From: Actinopolymorpha singaporensis
GTDB lineage: Bacteria; Actinomycetota; Actinomycetes; Propionibacteriales; Actinopolymorphaceae
Assembly: GCF_900104745.1 (NCBI RefSeq)
Contig: NZ_LT629732.1
Coordinates: forward strand, 4,699,981-4,763,980
Reading direction: 5' to 3'
DNA length: 64,000 nt
In this document: positions 1 through 9,319 of the stretch, in pieces
How the letters are laid out: each line of letters starts with the position of its first letter
Position numbering within the stretch: the stretch's first letter is position 1
Translations under genes and position numbers: made by a program
The notes under the pieces: model-generated
Database searches by the model: none
The model's input: only the letters and a program-made list of their open reading frames with translations
Told to the model about the DNA's origin: nothing

Positions 1-56
1 CTCGGCCCGAGCAGGAGAGCGATGCGCGGCGCCCTCGGGGGATTCGGGGCGCTCAC
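1..56 (-). CDS. start of a probable glycosyltransferase (partial)
   Basis: On the minus strand a GTG at 54-56 opens a frame that runs off the left edge: MSAPNPPRAPRIALLLGP. The GTG overlaps the murJ stop as GTGA, the coupling used by every other junction in this operon. A short polar head followed by a hydrophobic RIALLLG strand is the usual opening of GT-B glycosyltransferases of family 4, which in actinobacteria are often encoded beside murJ. Only 18 codons are visible, so the product name is inference from the first strand and context. Confidence 0.5.
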   Translation of the reverse strand, partial: MSAPNPPRAPRIALLLGP

Positions 57-1897
57 CGTCGGCCGGCCGTGGTGCCGTCGGTGGTCTCCTCGCCGCCCGG
101 GCCGGGATTCGTGTCAGCGGTCGTGTCGGCGGTGGTGTCCCCAAGCCGGCCGCCGGGTGCATCGGCGTCCCTGGCGCCGGTACGCCTGCGCGCGAACCGG
201 CTGAGCCGCCGGGACACCGACAGCAGGTCGTCGCGGTCGGTCAACGCCATGAGCAGAGCCACGAGCACGGCGAAAGCCACCGTCACCGCCAGCCCGGCCA
301 GTGCCGCCCCTGTCACCGCACGCACGATGTCACCGTCCGCGGACCCCCGTCCCGTCCACCGCCCGACCGCCGCCGAAGCCGTCGCGGCGACGCTACCCGC
401 GAGCACCGACAACCCGAGTCCGCGCAGCGCTCCCGGTCCGGTCGCGCGGCGTACTCCGACGAGCAGGACGACGGCGCCCAGGAGCAGGCCGAGGGACATC
501 GCCGTGCCGAGTCCGCTCGCGGTGGCCGCCGCCGGGAGTTCGGCGGTGGCGAAGACCGCCGCGGCGGCGACCGCCAGCCACCCGGCCGCCGTCCCCCACG
601 CCGCCCAGGCCGGATTTCCGCGGGCATAAAGGAGCCGGCCGCCCAGCGTCACCAGCCCGAGCGCGGGCACCGCCGGAGCGAACGCGGTGAGGGCACCGGC
701 CAGTGCCGACGTCGCGCCGCCGCCGGGTCCGAGGACGAACAACCTGGCCAGTGGTGTCGACGTACCGGCGAGCAGGGCACCGCCGAGCGCACCGAGCAGC
801 ACGACCGTCCGGACGGCACCCGCGGTGAGCCGCCTCAGCTCAGCCGCGTCGGCCTCGTCCACTGAGCCCGCCGGCACCGGCGAGTCGGGAGGACGTGGCG
901 CAGCGGGTCGATCTGCCGAGGCGAGCGCCGCCGCGTGCGGGAAGACCGTGGTGGCGACCGGCACCACGAGCACCGCGTACGGCAGGGTGAACAGCGCGTA
1001 CGCCCAGGTGTAGAGGGTCAGCGTCCCCGGCTCGCCACGGTGGTTGGCCAGCCAGGTGAGCACCAGCGCCACGAGTTGCTGGGCGATCAGGGCGAGCATC
1101 CCGGCCGCGGCCAGCCGGCGCGCCCGGGACGCGACGCCCGGCGGGAACCGCAGCGCCGGCCGCATCGGTGACGCGGACCCCTTCGCCCGTGCGAACGCCA
1201 CGAGCACGGTGAGCGCCATCGCCACCACCCCGAGGGAGGTGCCGCCGGCGAGCACGGCCACCGCGCGGTCGGGGACCGACCGCGCGTCGAGGATGCCGCC
1301 CGCGACGGCCGCGAACCCTGCGTACGCGGCGATCACCACCAGGCTGCTGGCCAACGGGGCGAGCGCGGCGGCCAGGAACCTGCGCTGCGCCTGCAGGGCA
1401 CCGGAGACCACCACCGCCACGCCGTAGAACCACATCTGCGGGGCGAAGATCACCAGCATCCGCGCGGCGAGCTCTGCGGTGGGTGCGCCGCAGCCGGAGT
1501 CGCCGGCCAGCATGAGGTGGGCGTACGGGCCGGCCAAGGCCGCCGCCAGGACCGTCACCGGAGTGAGGACGAGCAGCGTCCACGTCAGCAGTGCCGACAG
1601 TGTCCTGGCGGCCTCTCCGGCGGCCGAACGGGAGGTGACGCCCGCCAGCAGCGGAACGACCACCGAGGCCAGTGCCCCGCCGGCGACGATCTCGAAGGCG
1701 ACGTTCGGCAGCTGGTTCGCCGTGTTGTACGCGTCGCCCAGGCAGGTGTCGCCGACGGTCTTGGAGAAGACGAGCCACCTGCCGAACCCCACCGCCCGGG
1801 CCGCGACGGTGACCGCTGCCACCAGCACGGCCGCGCGGGCCAGGCCGCTCCCCCATCCGCGCGGGTGAGCCGTCGTCGGCTCCCGCGCCGCGGTCAT
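53..1897 (-). CDS. murJ: MurJ/MviN-family lipid II flippase
   Basis: A 614-residue polytopic membrane protein of the MOP exporter fold. It has about 14 hydrophobic segments, beginning at residues 19-38 after a short cytoplasmic head. The early region with FGRWLVFSKTVG and NQLPNVAFEIVAGGAL matches the MurJ core, where conserved polar residues line the lipid II cavity. Family role: flipping undecaprenyl-linked peptidoglycan precursor to the outer face. There is a polar loop near residues 330-350 and a disordered tail rich in Thr, Asp and Gly after about 570. The ATG overlaps the upstream stop as ATGA. Actinobacteria often carry several MurJ paralogues, so this could be a secondary copy; its place beside steA/steB favours a cell-wall role. 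Confidence 0.85.
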   Translation of the reverse strand: MTAAREPTTAHPRGWGSGLARAAVLVAAVTVAARAVGFGRWLVFSKTVGDTCLGDAYNTANQLPNVAFEIVAGGALASVVVPLLAGVTSRSAAGEAARTLSALLTWTLLVLTPVTVLAAALAGPYAHLMLAGDSGCGAPTAELAARMLVIFAPQMWFYGVAVVVSGALQAQRRFLAAALAPLASSLVVIAAYAGFAAVAGGILDARSVPDRAVAVLAGGTSLGVVAMALTVLVAFARAKGSASPMRPALRFPPGVASRARRLAAAGMLALIAQQLVALVLTWLANHRGEPGTLTLYTWAYALFTLPYAVLVVPVATTVFPHAAALASADRPAAPRPPDSPVPAGSVDEADAAELRRLTAGAVRTVVLLGALGGALLAGTSTPLARLFVLGPGGGATSALAGALTAFAPAVPALGLVTLGGRLLYARGNPAWAAWGTAAGWLAVAAAAVFATAELPAAATASGLGTAMSLGLLLGAVVLLVGVRRATGPGALRGLGLSVLAGSVAATASAAVGRWTGRGSADGDIVRAVTGAALAGLAVTVAFAVLVALLMALTDRDDLLSVSRRLSRFARRRTGARDADAPGGRLGDTTADTTADTNPGPGGEETTDGTTAGRR

Positions 1898-2850
1898 CGG
1901 CGTGGCGGGCGCCGGCCGAGCTCGTCCAGTCGGCGCAGCGGCGCGTGTCGCTCGATCACGGCGGTGAACGATACCCGTTCGGAGGCGAGGATCAGTCCCA
2001 CCAGCCCGGCGAGAACCACCAACCGGGCGGGCCGGGGCAGCCGCGCGACCATGGCGACTCCGAGGCCCGCGCCCAGCGCGTTCGCACCGCAGTCGCCGAG
2101 CATGCCGTTCTCGCCGAGGTCCTCGACGAGCAGACCGGCCGCCACCCCGACCGGTGCGGCGAGCGCGGGACCGGCCGAGGTCAGGAGCAACGGGGCCTGG
2201 GCGAGCACCACCTTCAGCGCGCGTCCAGGGCGAAGGTCCAGGAGGTTCACGAGGTTGGCGGCCGCGGCGACGAGGGCGCCGTCGGCAAGGATCGTCGCGA
2301 CACCCGGCCGGGATCGCCCGGGTCCTCCGGGTCCGCGTCCTCCGGGTTGCCCGGGGCGCTCGCTGCGCGCGAGCAGCGCCGCGGCGAGGAGTCCGGTTGC
2401 TCCGATGCCGGCGACCTTCACCGCGCCGCTGGTCACCTCACCGCGCCGCATGGCGCCCACGTGACCGCGCAGTCCCTTCGCGTCCGCCGTACCGGCCAGG
2501 TCGTCGTACGCCCCGACAACGCCGCTGCCGACGACCGCGGTCACGGCGGCCAGCCGCTCCGCCGGCGTGAGACCGGGCATCGCCATGGTTGCCGCGAAGG
2601 TGCCCGCGACCGCGGCTGGACCGAGCAGCAGGCTGACCTGTTCACCGCGGTGGTTGGTACGACTCCAGCGGCCGGCGCCGGTGTGCGCCCGGACGCGCCG
2701 GAACACCTGGCGGGCGGCGAGCGCGGCACCGGCGGCGACGACGAGCCGCCCGGTCGGCTCGGGAGTGGGAGCCGGTGTCCTGAGGATGCGCCACGGAGCG
2801 CGCAGTGTCCACCGGCCGGCGCGAGGTGGTTCGGCGGGTGAGCAGGTCAT
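1894..2850 (-). CDS. MraY/WecA-like phosphoglycosyl transferase (GT4 family)
   Basis: A 318-residue multi-pass membrane protein. Motifs of polyprenyl-phosphate sugar-1-phosphate transferases are visible: GAYDDLAG (the first Asp pair), NLVNLLDLRPG and NGMLGDCGANALG (the GDxG loop). The family moves a sugar-phosphate from a nucleotide sugar to undecaprenyl or decaprenyl phosphate. It is shorter than MraY (about 360 residues) and lies outside the mur cluster, so it is more likely a homologue for another glycan or of uncertain activity. A longer frame exists to 2946, but the ATG at 2850 gives the ATGA overlap with steB used throughout this operon. Its substrate cannot be read from sequence. Confidence 0.7.
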   Translation of the reverse strand: MTCSPAEPPRAGRWTLRAPWRILRTPAPTPEPTGRLVVAAGAALAARQVFRRVRAHTGAGRWSRTNHRGEQVSLLLGPAAVAGTFAATMAMPGLTPAERLAAVTAVVGSGVVGAYDDLAGTADAKGLRGHVGAMRRGEVTSGAVKVAGIGATGLLAAALLARSERPGQPGGRGPGGPGRSRPGVATILADGALVAAAANLVNLLDLRPGRALKVVLAQAPLLLTSAGPALAAPVGVAAGLLVEDLGENGMLGDCGANALGAGLGVAMVARLPRPARLVVLAGLVGLILASERVSFTAVIERHAPLRRLDELGRRPPRR

Positions 2851-3800
2851 GAGCCGGCGGTGGGCTGCTTGGGCAGCGCTCCGTCGGTCGCGCCCACCGC
2901 GCCGTACTGGCCGACGCCGCCGGTGGCCTGCTCGGCCAGCGCCCACACCGTCGCCACCTGGCCGCTGGCGAGATCTGCGACGTCGACCGACGAGACCGCG
3001 TCGCGTGCCTGCTTGTCCGCGCGCAGGCTGGCAAGCACGCCCCCGTCGCCGGCGGCGGACGGATCGCCGACCATCACTGCGCCGCGGCTGGCCGAGTCCA
3101 GTGAACGGGCGAGCGACACCCAGGCCTGGTTGGCGTCGGAGTCCGGGGTGGGCTTCGGCTTGGCAGGCACCGGCGGGGCGACCACCACGGCGAGGTCCGC
3201 CTGCGGGAGGTCACTGTCGCCGTTGACGAGGTCGCCCTCCCCGAACGCGCCCATGATCGTCGGGGTGGCGTTGTCCTTCCGGCCCGCAGCCTTGGCGTCG
3301 CGGGTGACCAGAGCCCGGGCCAGCACCACACCGGCCCGGTCGTACGCCGAACCGTTGTCCGGCATCCGTACGTCACCGGTGACCAGCCTCGTGGCGAGTT
3401 CCTCCAGGAACTGCCGCTGGCTCGGGTCGGACCACTTGTCGGTCATCGACACGGTGCCGGTGACCGTGGCGCCTGCGCTGGTCAGGCTCTGCTCGACGTC
3501 CTTGACCACGCCGCTGTCGGCGTTCGGCAGGGCGACCACCACGACCTTCTGGCCGCTGAGCCGCCCCTTGACCAGGCTGGGTGCGATGTCGGCGGCGAAC
3601 GAGTCGCGGTACTTGTCGCCCTGCTGGAGATCGGCGATCTGCTTGCGGAGACCGTCCTTCTCCTTGCTCACCGCGGAGATGGTGCCCCGCAGCTGCTGGT
3701 CGAGCTCGCCCTTCAGCGGTCCGGCACCCAACGCAACCCCGACCGCGAGTGCGAGGAAGATCGCGGCGATGGAGACGAGGAAGTAGCGGAAGTCGATCAC
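2847..3800 (-). CDS. steB: SteB / MctB-family envelope protein (DUF3186)
   Basis: A 317-residue protein starting (V)IDFRYFLVS, then one hydrophobic helix (IAAIFLALAVGVALGAGPL), a coiled-coil stretch (about residues 30-65) and an extracytoplasmic domain. This is the family of corynebacterial SteB and mycobacterial MctB (Rv1698). Published roles differ: SteB partners SteA at the divisome, while MctB was described as a copper-efflux channel. The neighbouring steA supports the division role. GTG at 3800 is chosen over the upstream ATG at 3839 because it forms a GTGA overlap with steA and leaves the conserved IDFRYF start intact. Gene symbol follows the SteA context. Confidence 0.8.
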   Translation of the reverse strand: MIDFRYFLVSIAAIFLALAVGVALGAGPLKGELDQQLRGTISAVSKEKDGLRKQIADLQQGDKYRDSFAADIAPSLVKGRLSGQKVVVVALPNADSGVVKDVEQSLTSAGATVTGTVSMTDKWSDPSQRQFLEELATRLVTGDVRMPDNGSAYDRAGVVLARALVTRDAKAAGRKDNATPTIMGAFGEGDLVNGDSDLPQADLAVVVAPPVPAKPKPTPDSDANQAWVSLARSLDSASRGAVMVGDPSAAGDGGVLASLRADKQARDAVSSVDVADLASGQVATVWALAEQATGGVGQYGAVGATDGALPKQPTAGS

Positions 3801-4978
3801 GTGACCAATCCTCGGATCCAGAAGACCAGGTCGTTCCACCGGATGCCGACGACCTCCAGCCAGGCCTGCCCGGCGGGCGTGGCCGCGAGCGCGACCAGGA
3901 ACGCGAGCAGGCCTGCGACCAACAGCATCACGATCTGCCAGGTCTGGATCCGGGAACGGTAGAGCCGGCTGACTCCCTTGGCGTCGACCAGCTTGCCTCC
4001 CACCCGCAGCCGGGTCAGGAACATGCTGGCCGCACCGGATCGGCCCTTGTCCAGGAACTCCACCAGCGAAAGATGCGTGCCCACGGCGACGATGAGCGCG
4101 GCACCCTTGGAGTCGGCGAGGAGCATCGCGATGTCCTCACTGGTGCCGGTGGCGGCGAAGACCCGCGACTCCAGGCCGAGGCGGTCGAGCCGGTCCGCAC
4201 CCGGCGCGCGACCGTCGCGGTAGGCGTGCACGATGAGTTCGGCGCCACAGCGCAGCGCGGTGTCGGACACCGAGTCCATGTCACCGACGATGATGTCCGG
4301 CTTGAGCCGCGCCTCCAGCAGCGCGTCGGCGCCGCCGTCGACGCCGATGAGGACCGGGCGGTACTCCCGGATGTAGGACTTGAGCGCCACGAGGTCCTCG
4401 CGGTAGTCGTACCCGCGGACCACGATGAGGACATGCCGGCCCTCCATCTGGGTGCTGACGTCGGGTACGCCCACACCGTCCAGGAGCAGGTCCCGGTCGC
4501 GCCGGAGGTACTCCATCGTGTTGGCGGCGAAGGCCTCCAACTGGATGGCGAGTCCCGACCGGGCGTCGTCGGTGGCCTTGGCGATGGTCTCCTCGGTTTG
4601 TTCCACGCCGAAGGCGACCTCGGCGTGACCGCGGTACAGGCTCGCACCGTGCACGCGTACCGCGTCTCCCTCGCCGACCTTGGCGAAGACCTCGGCGCCC
4701 ACGTCGTCGAGCAGCGGGATTCCCGCCGCCATCAGGATGCCCGGGCCGAGGTTTGGGTAGCGCCCGCTGATGGACGGGGCGGCGTTGACGACGGCAGCGA
4801 CCTGCGCGGCGACCAGTGCCTCCGCGCTGACCCGGTCGAGGTCGACGTGGTTGATGATGGCGATGTCACCGGGACGAAGCCGCTTGGTGAGGTTCTTCGT
4901 CCGCGGGTCGAGTCGCGCCACGCCGACGACTCCTGGCAGAGCCACCGGTCGCGAACGGCGCAAGGTTGGAAGTCTCAT
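3797..4978 (-). CDS. steA: SteA, cytokinetic-ring-associated protein with TPK-like fold
   Basis: A 393-residue protein. Residues about 15-180 form the conserved SteA N-terminal region (DPRTKNLTKRLRPGDIAIINH, INAA-type and GRYPNLGPG motifs). A thiamin-pyrophosphokinase-like domain follows with GVDGGADALLEA and PDIIVGDMDSVSD. A C-terminal transmembrane helix sits near 347-370 (IVMLLVAGLLAFLVALAAT), with the last residues outside or membrane-proximal. In Corynebacterium, SteA works with SteB in daughter-cell separation. It is the first gene of a five-gene chain with 4-nt overlaps (steA, steB, transferase, murJ, glycosyltransferase), consistent with co-translation of envelope and division functions. 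Confidence 0.88.
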   Translation of the reverse strand: MRLPTLRRSRPVALPGVVGVARLDPRTKNLTKRLRPGDIAIINHVDLDRVSAEALVAAQVAAVVNAAPSISGRYPNLGPGILMAAGIPLLDDVGAEVFAKVGEGDAVRVHGASLYRGHAEVAFGVEQTEETIAKATDDARSGLAIQLEAFAANTMEYLRRDRDLLLDGVGVPDVSTQMEGRHVLIVVRGYDYREDLVALKSYIREYRPVLIGVDGGADALLEARLKPDIIVGDMDSVSDTALRCGAELIVHAYRDGRAPGADRLDRLGLESRVFAATGTSEDIAMLLADSKGAALIVAVGTHLSLVEFLDKGRSGAASMFLTRLRVGGKLVDAKGVSRLYRSRIQTWQIVMLLVAGLLAFLVALAATPAGQAWLEVVGIRWNDLVFWIRGLVT

Positions 4979-4985
4979 CGCAGTC

Positions 4986-4991
4986 CAGATA
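4986..4991 (-). promoter_or_regulatory. candidate -10 box of a leaderless steA transcript
   Basis: On the minus strand TATCTG lies 7 nt before the steA ATG, so a normal start distance would put +1 at the A of ATG. No Shine-Dalgarno precedes the ATG. Leaderless mRNAs are common in actinobacteria. The -35 (a CTGACG/TGACGG stretch about 15 nt upstream) is poor, so this is tentative. Confidence 0.3.
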
Positions 4992-5167
4992 CTGCCACGC
5001 GAGCACCGTCAGTGGGCGCACGTTGTCATGTGGGCGTGGCGCAGTGCGGTCACCCGTGGCCAGGTACTCTTCTCGCCCGTCAACGCGGGATTGGCGGCCT
5101 GCGTGCCGATGGCCCTTGCTCATCCATCTCAGGCCACTGAAGACGGTGCCGGCTCATGAAGTGCGTG

Positions 5168-7399
5168 TCAGGCCGAACCGTCCCGAGGCCTGCCCGCCTT
5201 CGTGGCCTTCCTCGTTCTGCTGCGCTCGGTGTCCTCGCCAACCTTCGCGCCCTGCGTGTTCTCGCGTACAGCCTTGGCGGCGCTGCTGGACTCCTTGGTG
5301 CTGCTGGACTCCTTGGTGCTCCTGGACTCCTTGGTGTCACCGCCGACAACCGCGGCGTCCTTGGTGTCGTCCCGCACAGCCTTCGCGCTCTCTGCCGGCG
5401 CAGCGCTGCGTGACACGATCGACGAGGCCCGGTCTCCCGTGGCCGCCGAGGTGGTCTTCCTGCCCGTCGTAGCCGCGACCGCCTTCGTCTTCCCACCGCC
5501 CCGGGACCTTGCCGCGTCCCTGCGTGCCTCGGCCGCGGTGGCGAGGAGTTCCTCCGCATGTGCCCGTGCGCTGGCGGAACCGTCCAGACCGGCGAGCATC
5601 CGGGCGAGCTCGGCCACCCGGCCCTCGTCGTTCAGCCAGGTGAGTCCGCTGCGGGTCACCGAGCCGTCGTCGCTCTTCCGCACGACGTAGTGCCGATCGG
5701 CGAAGGCGGCCACCTGCGGAAGGTGGGTGACCACCACGACCTGCGCGTTGGCGGCCAGCTTGGCCAGTCGGCGGCCGATCTCCACCGCGGCCCGGCCGCC
5801 CACACCCGCGTCCACCTCGTCGAACACGAACGTGGGTACGCCGTCCACACCGGCGAAGACCACCTCGACCGCAAGCATCACCCGGGACAGCTCCCCACCG
5901 GACGCACCGCGCTGAACCGCCCGGGCGGGGGCACCCGGGTGTGGCCGCAACCGCAACTCGACCTCGTCGACGCCGTGGGCGCCGTACGCCAACCACCGGC
6001 CGCCGACCAGCAAGGCACGTTGGTCGTCGGGGTCTCCCCCGGTGCCGTGACCCGCTGCTGCGACGGCGACCGGATCTGCCCGGGGGGCCGGGTGGGCCGG
6101 CTCGGCGCGCCTGCCGCGGTTGGACCTCCGCTCCCCCGCCGAGGTCCGCTCCGACGGCTCGGAGGTGCGCACCTCGGTCTGTGCCACGTCGGCGGTGAGT
6201 ACGGCGTGCGGCATCGCGAGCGCCCCGAGCTCGGTGGTGACGGCCTTGCCGAGGCGTTCGGCGGCCGCCGTGCGAGCCGAGCTCACCTCGTGGGCAAGCG
6301 TGCCGAGCTCGGACATCAGCTCCTGGCGTTCGGCCCTGAGGGCGCCGATCCTGTCGTCGGATCCGTCCAGCTCCGCCAACCGGATCGCTGAACGGCGTGC
6401 CCAGGCCAGAACGTCGTCGATCGTGTCGCCGTACTTGCGGGTGAGTGCACCGAGAACTGCGCGCCGGTCGCCGATGGCCTGCAGCCGTGCGGGATCGGTG
6501 TCGACTCCGGCCGCATAGGAGGCCAGGTCGGAACCGGCGTCGGCGAGCAGCGCGGCCGCCTCCGCCAGCCGGTCGGCCACCCCCGCGAGCTCCGGGTCGT
6601 GCATCCCTGCCGCGTCGAGCGCCTTGCGTGCGCTGGCCACCTGGGACAGCGCGTCGACCGGCGCACCGGCGAGGTCCTCGTCGCCGGTGAGCGCTGTCTG
6701 CGCCAGGCTGGCGGCGGCTCGCAGCGAGTCCGCGTGCGCGAGCCTGTCCTCCTCCACCGACAGTGCCTTGTCCTCACCCGGCTGCGGGTCTGCCGCCTCG
6801 ATCTCGGAAAGCCCGAACCGCAGCAGGTCGGCTTCCTGGGCGCGGTCACGGGCTCGTGCCACCAGACTGGACAGCTCGGCATCGACCTCGGCGAGCCGCG
6901 AGTAGCGGATCCGGTAGGCGGCGAGCGGCTCCTGGACCGCTGGTCCGGCGTAGCGGTCGAGGATCTCGCGCTGCCGTGAGGGGCGAAGCAGCCGCATCTG
7001 GTCGGACTGGCCGTGCAGGGCGACCAGTTCGTCGGCCAGCTCCGCGAGGACCCCCGCGGGGACCCCCGCACCGCCGGCGTATGCGCGGGACCGACCGTCA
7101 CGCCCGATGGTCCGCATCACGATCAGGGTGTCGTCCTCGAGCTGTGCACCGGCCTCGACCGCACGCCGCGCCGCGGCCGAAGCAGGATCGAGCCGAACCC
7201 TGCCCTCCACGACCGCGCGTTCGGTCTGGCGTCGGACCAGCCCCGCGTCGGCGCGTCCTCCGAGCAGCAGAGACAGACCCGTCACCACCATGGTCTTGCC
7301 GGCGCCGGTTTCGCCGGTGACGACGGTCAGGCCCGCGTCGAGATCGAGCACGGCGTCGTCGATGACGCCGAGCCCCTGGATCCGGATCTCCTCCAGCAT
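5168..7399 (-). CDS. recN: RecN DNA repair ATPase with low-complexity tail
   Basis: A 743-residue SMC-like ATPase of double-strand-break repair. MLEEIRIQGLGVIDDAVLDL opens the protein, the P-loop GETGAGKT is at 29-36, long coiled coils occupy about 150-430, and the ABC signature (GASGGELSRVMLAVE) and Walker B (TFVFDEVDAGVGG) lie in the C-terminal half. The ATG at 7399 starts at the conserved first strand; the open frame extends 61 codons further without similarity. Two oddities: a Pro/Arg/Ala-rich insertion before the signature motif (PSERTSAGERRSNRGRR...) and a roughly 120-residue Ser/Thr/Lys/Glu tail after the ATPase, containing an STKESS repeat. It follows nadK by 10 nt, as in many actinobacteria. 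Confidence 0.92.
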   Translation of the reverse strand: MLEEIRIQGLGVIDDAVLDLDAGLTVVTGETGAGKTMVVTGLSLLLGGRADAGLVRRQTERAVVEGRVRLDPASAAARRAVEAGAQLEDDTLIVMRTIGRDGRSRAYAGGAGVPAGVLAELADELVALHGQSDQMRLLRPSRQREILDRYAGPAVQEPLAAYRIRYSRLAEVDAELSSLVARARDRAQEADLLRFGLSEIEAADPQPGEDKALSVEEDRLAHADSLRAAASLAQTALTGDEDLAGAPVDALSQVASARKALDAAGMHDPELAGVADRLAEAAALLADAGSDLASYAAGVDTDPARLQAIGDRRAVLGALTRKYGDTIDDVLAWARRSAIRLAELDGSDDRIGALRAERQELMSELGTLAHEVSSARTAAAERLGKAVTTELGALAMPHAVLTADVAQTEVRTSEPSERTSAGERRSNRGRRAEPAHPAPRADPVAVAAAGHGTGGDPDDQRALLVGGRWLAYGAHGVDEVELRLRPHPGAPARAVQRGASGGELSRVMLAVEVVFAGVDGVPTFVFDEVDAGVGGRAAVEIGRRLAKLAANAQVVVVTHLPQVAAFADRHYVVRKSDDGSVTRSGLTWLNDEGRVAELARMLAGLDGSASARAHAEELLATAAEARRDAARSRGGGKTKAVAATTGRKTTSAATGDRASSIVSRSAAPAESAKAVRDDTKDAAVVGGDTKESRSTKESSSTKESSSAAKAVRENTQGAKVGEDTERSRTRKATKAGRPRDGSA
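5283..5336 (-). repeat. 18-bp x 3 in-frame tandem repeat in recN
   Basis: Three copies of an 18-bp unit (+ strand ctgctggactccttggtg, the third with one change) encode a six-residue Ser-Thr-Lys-Glu-Ser-Ser unit in the RecN tail. Loosely related units flank it. Confidence 0.9.
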
Positions 7400-7409
7400 C
7401 GCCGGAACT

Positions 7410-8462
7410 CTACGGGGTCTCGCCGACACCGCTGGACTGTTCGCCCGCGGCACGCTCGCGACGGTCAGGTGGCTGCTCGGAGGAAGAGCCGACGGCCGCC
7501 GCCGGGTCTGGTCCGCGGGTGGTTTCCGGGCAGGCACTGGCCGTCCTCGCCGCGGCCCGACGAGCACGGTCCTCCCTGCCACGCCACCCGTGCACCGGCA
7601 GGTCGAACTTCGCCACCAGGCGGTCGGTGAACGGGCCGTGGTGCAACCGGGCGAGCCGCACCGGCCGCGCTCCGTGGCGTACCTCCACCCGAGCTCCCGG
7701 CGGAAGCTCCTCGGTGCGTCGCCCGTCGCACCACAGGACTCCCGGACCGGGATTGCGCTGCATGAGTTCGACCGCCACCACCGAGCGCGGCGACACGACC
7801 AGCGGCCTGGAGAACAACGCGTGTGCGCTCAGCGGGACCACCAGCATCGCCTCCAGCTCCGGCCACACCACTGGTCCTCCGGCCGAGAACGCATAGGCGG
7901 TTGATCCGGTCGGCGTGGCGGCAACGACACCGTCGCCGCCCCATCGCGACAGTGGCCGGCCGTCGACCTCCACGACGACCTCGAGCATGCGCTCGCGGGC
8001 GGACTTCTCCACGCTCGCCTCGTTGAGTGCCCACTGTGTCGCGGCGACCGCGCCGTCGACCAGGACGGTCACGTCGAGAGTCATGCGTTCCTCGACGGCG
8101 TACTTGCGATGGACCACGTGGTCGATCGTGACGTCCAGGTCGTCGCGCTCGGACTCCGCCAGGAAGCCGATGTGGCCGAGGTTGACGCCGAGGACCGGAG
8201 TGCCCGAGGCGTGTGCCACCTCGGCGCCACGCAGAATGGTGCCGTCGCCGCCCAGCACCATGACGATTTCGCAGCCTTCCGCGGCGGCCGGCGAGACTTG
8301 TACCACCTCGGCCTTGTCCAGCCCGATGTCGTCGGCGTCGGGAGCGAGCAGACGCACGCCCACACCCGCATCGGCGAGCCGGGCGGCGGCCTCCCTCGCC
8401 AGCTGGGTCGCCTCGGCTCGTCCGGTGTGGACCACCAGGAGCACCGTGCGGTCGTCGGTCAC
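7410..8462 (-). CDS. nadK: NAD kinase
   Basis: A 350-residue ATP/polyphosphate-NAD kinase that makes NADP. The GGDGT motif is at 71-75 within VMVLGGDGTILRGAE. NExxxE-like ALNEASVEK and the substrate loop GGDGVVAATPTGSTAYAFSAGGPVVWP follow. The core ends near residue 290 (KFDLPVHGWRGR). About 55 disordered residues rich in Ala, Arg, Glu and Ser follow, longer than usual. GTG at 8462 overlaps the tlyA stop as GTGA and is preferred over the longer frame to 8522. The order tlyA-nadK-recN is the classical actinobacterial one (Rv1694-Rv1696 in M. tuberculosis). Confidence 0.93.
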   Translation of the reverse strand: MTDDRTVLLVVHTGRAEATQLAREAAARLADAGVGVRLLAPDADDIGLDKAEVVQVSPAAAEGCEIVMVLGGDGTILRGAEVAHASGTPVLGVNLGHIGFLAESERDDLDVTIDHVVHRKYAVEERMTLDVTVLVDGAVAATQWALNEASVEKSARERMLEVVVEVDGRPLSRWGGDGVVAATPTGSTAYAFSAGGPVVWPELEAMLVVPLSAHALFSRPLVVSPRSVVAVELMQRNPGPGVLWCDGRRTEELPPGARVEVRHGARPVRLARLHHGPFTDRLVAKFDLPVHGWRGREDRARRAAARTASACPETTRGPDPAAAVGSSSEQPPDRRERAAGEQSSGVGETP

Positions 8463-9319
8463 AGCGAGGTCTCCTTCGGCGATCCGGGTGGATCCAGGGT
8501 GGCAAGGGTGGCGTCGTCCCACGGCGGTGCGTCGGCACGGAGCCAGAGGAAGTACTCGGTGTTGCCGGCCGGCCCGGGAAGTGGGCTCACCGTAGCGCCC
8601 GCCACCCCCAGACCCATCTCACCCGCGGTCGTGGCGACCGTGCGTACCGCGTCGTGGCGCAGCGCGCGCTCGCGGACCACGCCCCCCTTGCCCAGCCGTG
8701 AACGGCCCACCTCGAACTGTGGCTTGACCAACAGGACGAGATCGCCGCCGGGCCGGACCAGGCCGGACAGCGCAGGCAGGACGGTGGTGAGGGAGATGAA
8801 GGAGAGGTCAGCGACGAGGAGGTCGACCGCGCCGCCAACGTGTGCGGCTTCGAGGTCGCGCACGTGGGTGCGTTCGTGGACGTCGACGGCCGGGTGGTCT
8901 CGGAGCTCGGACACGAGCTGGTCGTGGCCCACGTCGACCGCGACCACCTGCCGTGCTCCCGCGCGCAGGAGCACGTCGGTGAACCCGCCGGTGGACGCTC
9001 CGGCGTCCAGGCAACGCCGTCCGTCGACCGTCAGCCCCTGCGGCCGGAATGCCGCCAGCGCCCCAGCCAGCTTGTGCCCGCCGCGGGAGACGAAGTCCGG
9101 GCCACGGGAGTCCACTTCGCACACCTCGTCGGCGGCGATTCGGCGGCTCGGCTTGGCGACCGTCCGCCCGTCGACGCGAACGTTTCCCGCCGTGATGAGG
9201 TCCACCGCGTGCTCGCGCGACCTCGCGAGGCCACGCCGGACGAGTTCGGCGTCGAGACGGGCTCGGTGGGCCGGGCGCTCGGGCGGGCGCTGGTCACGGC
9301 TGTCCAGCGTCGTCCCCAT
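8459..9319 (-). CDS. tlyA: TlyA family rRNA (cytidine-2'-O)-methyltransferase
   Basis: A 286-residue protein. An S4 RNA-binding domain (ARLDAELVRRGLARSREHAVDLITAGNVRVDGR) spans about residues 15-75. An FtsJ-like SAM-dependent methyltransferase follows with CLDAGASTGGFTDVLL (SAM site), VDVGHDQL and a KPQFE motif. The mycobacterial enzyme 2'-O-methylates C1409 of 16S and C1920 of 23S rRNA and so sets capreomycin sensitivity. ATG at 9319 is chosen because the longer frame upstream is a shadow of the next gene. Its first 26 nt overlap that small gene, suggesting translational coupling. Confidence 0.92.
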   Translation of the reverse strand: MGTTLDSRDQRPPERPAHRARLDAELVRRGLARSREHAVDLITAGNVRVDGRTVAKPSRRIAADEVCEVDSRGPDFVSRGGHKLAGALAAFRPQGLTVDGRRCLDAGASTGGFTDVLLRAGARQVVAVDVGHDQLVSELRDHPAVDVHERTHVRDLEAAHVGGAVDLLVADLSFISLTTVLPALSGLVRPGGDLVLLVKPQFEVGRSRLGKGGVVRERALRHDAVRTVATTAGEMGLGVAGATVSPLPGPAGNTEYFLWLRADAPPWDDATLATLDPPGSPKETSL